Below the pieces are notes generated by a model, which was given only the letters and a program-made list of their open reading frames with translations, searched no databases and was not told the DNA's origin. Positions 5,578-6,401 of a stretch of 6,401 bases of DNA are shown piece by piece. The position numbers and the translations under genes were made by a program. The stretch comes from Pseudomonadota bacterium (GTDB taxonomy: Bacteria > Pseudomonadota > Alphaproteobacteria > Micropepsales > Micropepsaceae): the NCBI GenBank assembly GCA_025360685.1, contig JANYBR010000211.1, positions 1 through 6,401 on the forward strand. Reading direction: 5' to 3'. How positions within the stretch are numbered: the stretch's first letter is position 1; the number at the start of each line of letters is the position of its first letter.

Positions 5578-6401
5578 ATGCTCCATTCGAAATTGCGCGT
5601 ACTGACGCTAGGACTCTGTCTGATCTCGAACATGCCAGGTGTTTTGCACTCGGCAGCAAGTGCTGCACGACCTGCTCGAAAGCCGGATTTCACAACGGTT
5701 CGCGCATATATTCTCGATGCGATGACCAAATCCCATCTGCCTTCAGTCGCAGTGGCTGTCTCTCAGCATGGGCACATCGTATGGGAGGACGCGTTTGGCT
5801 ATGCCGATGTCGAGCACAAAATTTGGGCGACACCGCATACGCGATATGGCTTGGCATCGGTCACCAAGATTCTGACGGCTACCTCAATCATGATCCTCGC
5901 CGATCAGGGACGGCTCGATATAGATCGTCCCGTCAACGATTATCTCGGGAATGCCCAACTTCGAAGCTCAAAATGGGATGCGTCCGAAGCGACCGTCCGG
6001 CGGATCGCGACGCATACCGGCGGCCTCACAACCTACGACTCGATCTGCTTCGCCGACGAACCGGATTGCGACAGGTCGGGCGAAGACATGATTGCGAAAT
6101 ATGGCGTGCTGATGTGGAAGCCCGGCGAACACTTCGACTATTCCAATCTCGGCTATGGCGTCCTCGACCGAGTCGTGGTGCATGTTTCGGGCGAAAGTTA
6201 CCCGGACTACCTGTTACATCACATCTTCGCGCCGCTCGGCATGCGTGAATGTTCGATGGACGAGTCGCCGGGCGTCGCGACGCACTACGGACCGGACCGC
6301 AAGCCGATGGCGCCGCACGACGAGGTCGCGTTGGGTGCGTCCTCCGCAGCTTGCAGCGCGGACTCGCTCATCCGGTTTGGAATGTTCGCGCTCAAAAATC
6401 A
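5578..6401 (+). CDS. Serine hydrolase, class C beta-lactamase/PBP4* family (3' end outside window)
   Basis: An open frame from the ATG at 5578 runs without a stop to the window end (274 complete codons), so the C-terminus is missing. The product begins with a basic then hydrophobic signal peptide (MLHSKLRVLTLGLCLISNMPGVLHSAASA), so export to the periplasm is expected. The mature part matches the beta-lactamase/penicillin-binding fold: FGYADVEHKIWATPHTRYGLASVTK carries the S-x-x-K nucleophile motif (Ser94, Lys97), the THTGGLTTYD block follows, then FDYSNLGYGVL with the Y-x-N motif (Tyr188, Asn190) and FAPLGMRECSMD. The third motif (K/H-x-G) would lie downstream. Members include D-aminopeptidases, esterases, DD-peptidases and true AmpC enzymes, so resistance cannot be inferred. 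An in-frame stop at 5545 fixes 5578 as the first ATG; the ribosome site is weak. The first half is clearly lower in GC than prs. It is not part of the upstream housekeeping set. Confidence 0.88.
   Translation, partial: MLHSKLRVLTLGLCLISNMPGVLHSAASAARPARKPDFTTVRAYILDAMTKSHLPSVAVAVSQHGHIVWEDAFGYADVEHKIWATPHTRYGLASVTKILTATSIMILADQGRLDIDRPVNDYLGNAQLRSSKWDASEATVRRIATHTGGLTTYDSICFADEPDCDRSGEDMIAKYGVLMWKPGEHFDYSNLGYGVLDRVVVHVSGESYPDYLLHHIFAPLGMRECSMDESPGVATHYGPDRKPMAPHDEVALGASSAACSADSLIRFGMFALKN

Noticed and set aside
5471..5611. Direct repeat of GACGCTAG at 5471-5478 and 5604-5611
   Set aside because: Only eight bases with no extension, one copy lying inside the signal-peptide codons; no target-site duplication or element between them is evident.
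5475..5729. Small minus-strand open frame (84 codons) in the gap after prs
   Set aside because: It overlaps the signal-peptide region of the serine hydrolase, has no ribosome site or recognisable domain, and was judged a chance frame.
1..6401. CRISPR array, tRNA, rRNA, transposase, toxin-antitoxin or phage genes
   Set aside because: No spaced direct repeats, tRNA-like cloverleaf, rRNA sequence or recognisable mobile-element or defence protein was seen on either strand.

Overview
This is a GC-rich chromosomal segment, most likely from an alphaproteobacterium. The grounds are the gene order (a UbiK-type protein divergent from lgt, a MidA/NDUFAF7-type methyltransferase overlapping lgt, pgeF, then prs), the protein sequences themselves, and an intergenic palindromic repeat with GTCATCCCGG/CCGGGATGAC ends of a kind scattered through many alphaproteobacterial genomes. 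The order within the class cannot be fixed from this window alone.

Layout. Positions 94-351 (minus) encode a small UbiK/BMFP-family protein. It is divergent from a plus-strand run: lgt (447-1379, with a possible earlier TTG start at 411), a SAM-dependent methyltransferase (1376-2446, overlapping lgt by ATGA), an ornithine cyclodeaminase/mu-crystallin family enzyme (2514-3452) and pgeF (3523-4281). An approximately 97-bp palindromic repeat (4287-4383), part of which resembles a terminator, separates pgeF from prs (4445-5407). A 170-bp gap follows. The last gene is a secreted or periplasmic serine hydrolase of the class C beta-lactamase/PBP4* family that starts at 5578 and is cut off by the window end.

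How the genes relate. Lgt lipidates prolipoproteins at the inner membrane. PgeF is linked in other bacteria to fidelity of the peptidoglycan stem peptide. UbiK and the methyltransferase family are tied to quinone and respiratory complex I biology, and Prs supplies PRPP for nucleotides, His and Trp. This is mainly a conserved housekeeping neighbourhood. The non-standard passengers are the cyclodeaminase-family gene between the methyltransferase and pgeF, and the lower-GC serine hydrolase after prs.

I found no convincing previously undescribed system. The observations most worth checking are the paired cysteines in two exported loops of Lgt, the uncertain (possibly leaderless) lgt start, the intergenic repeat with terminator-like half and the adjacent prs leader hairpin, the cyclodeaminase insertion, and the composition drop after prs. 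Both strands hold many long overlapping open frames typical of high-GC DNA; these were treated as shadows.
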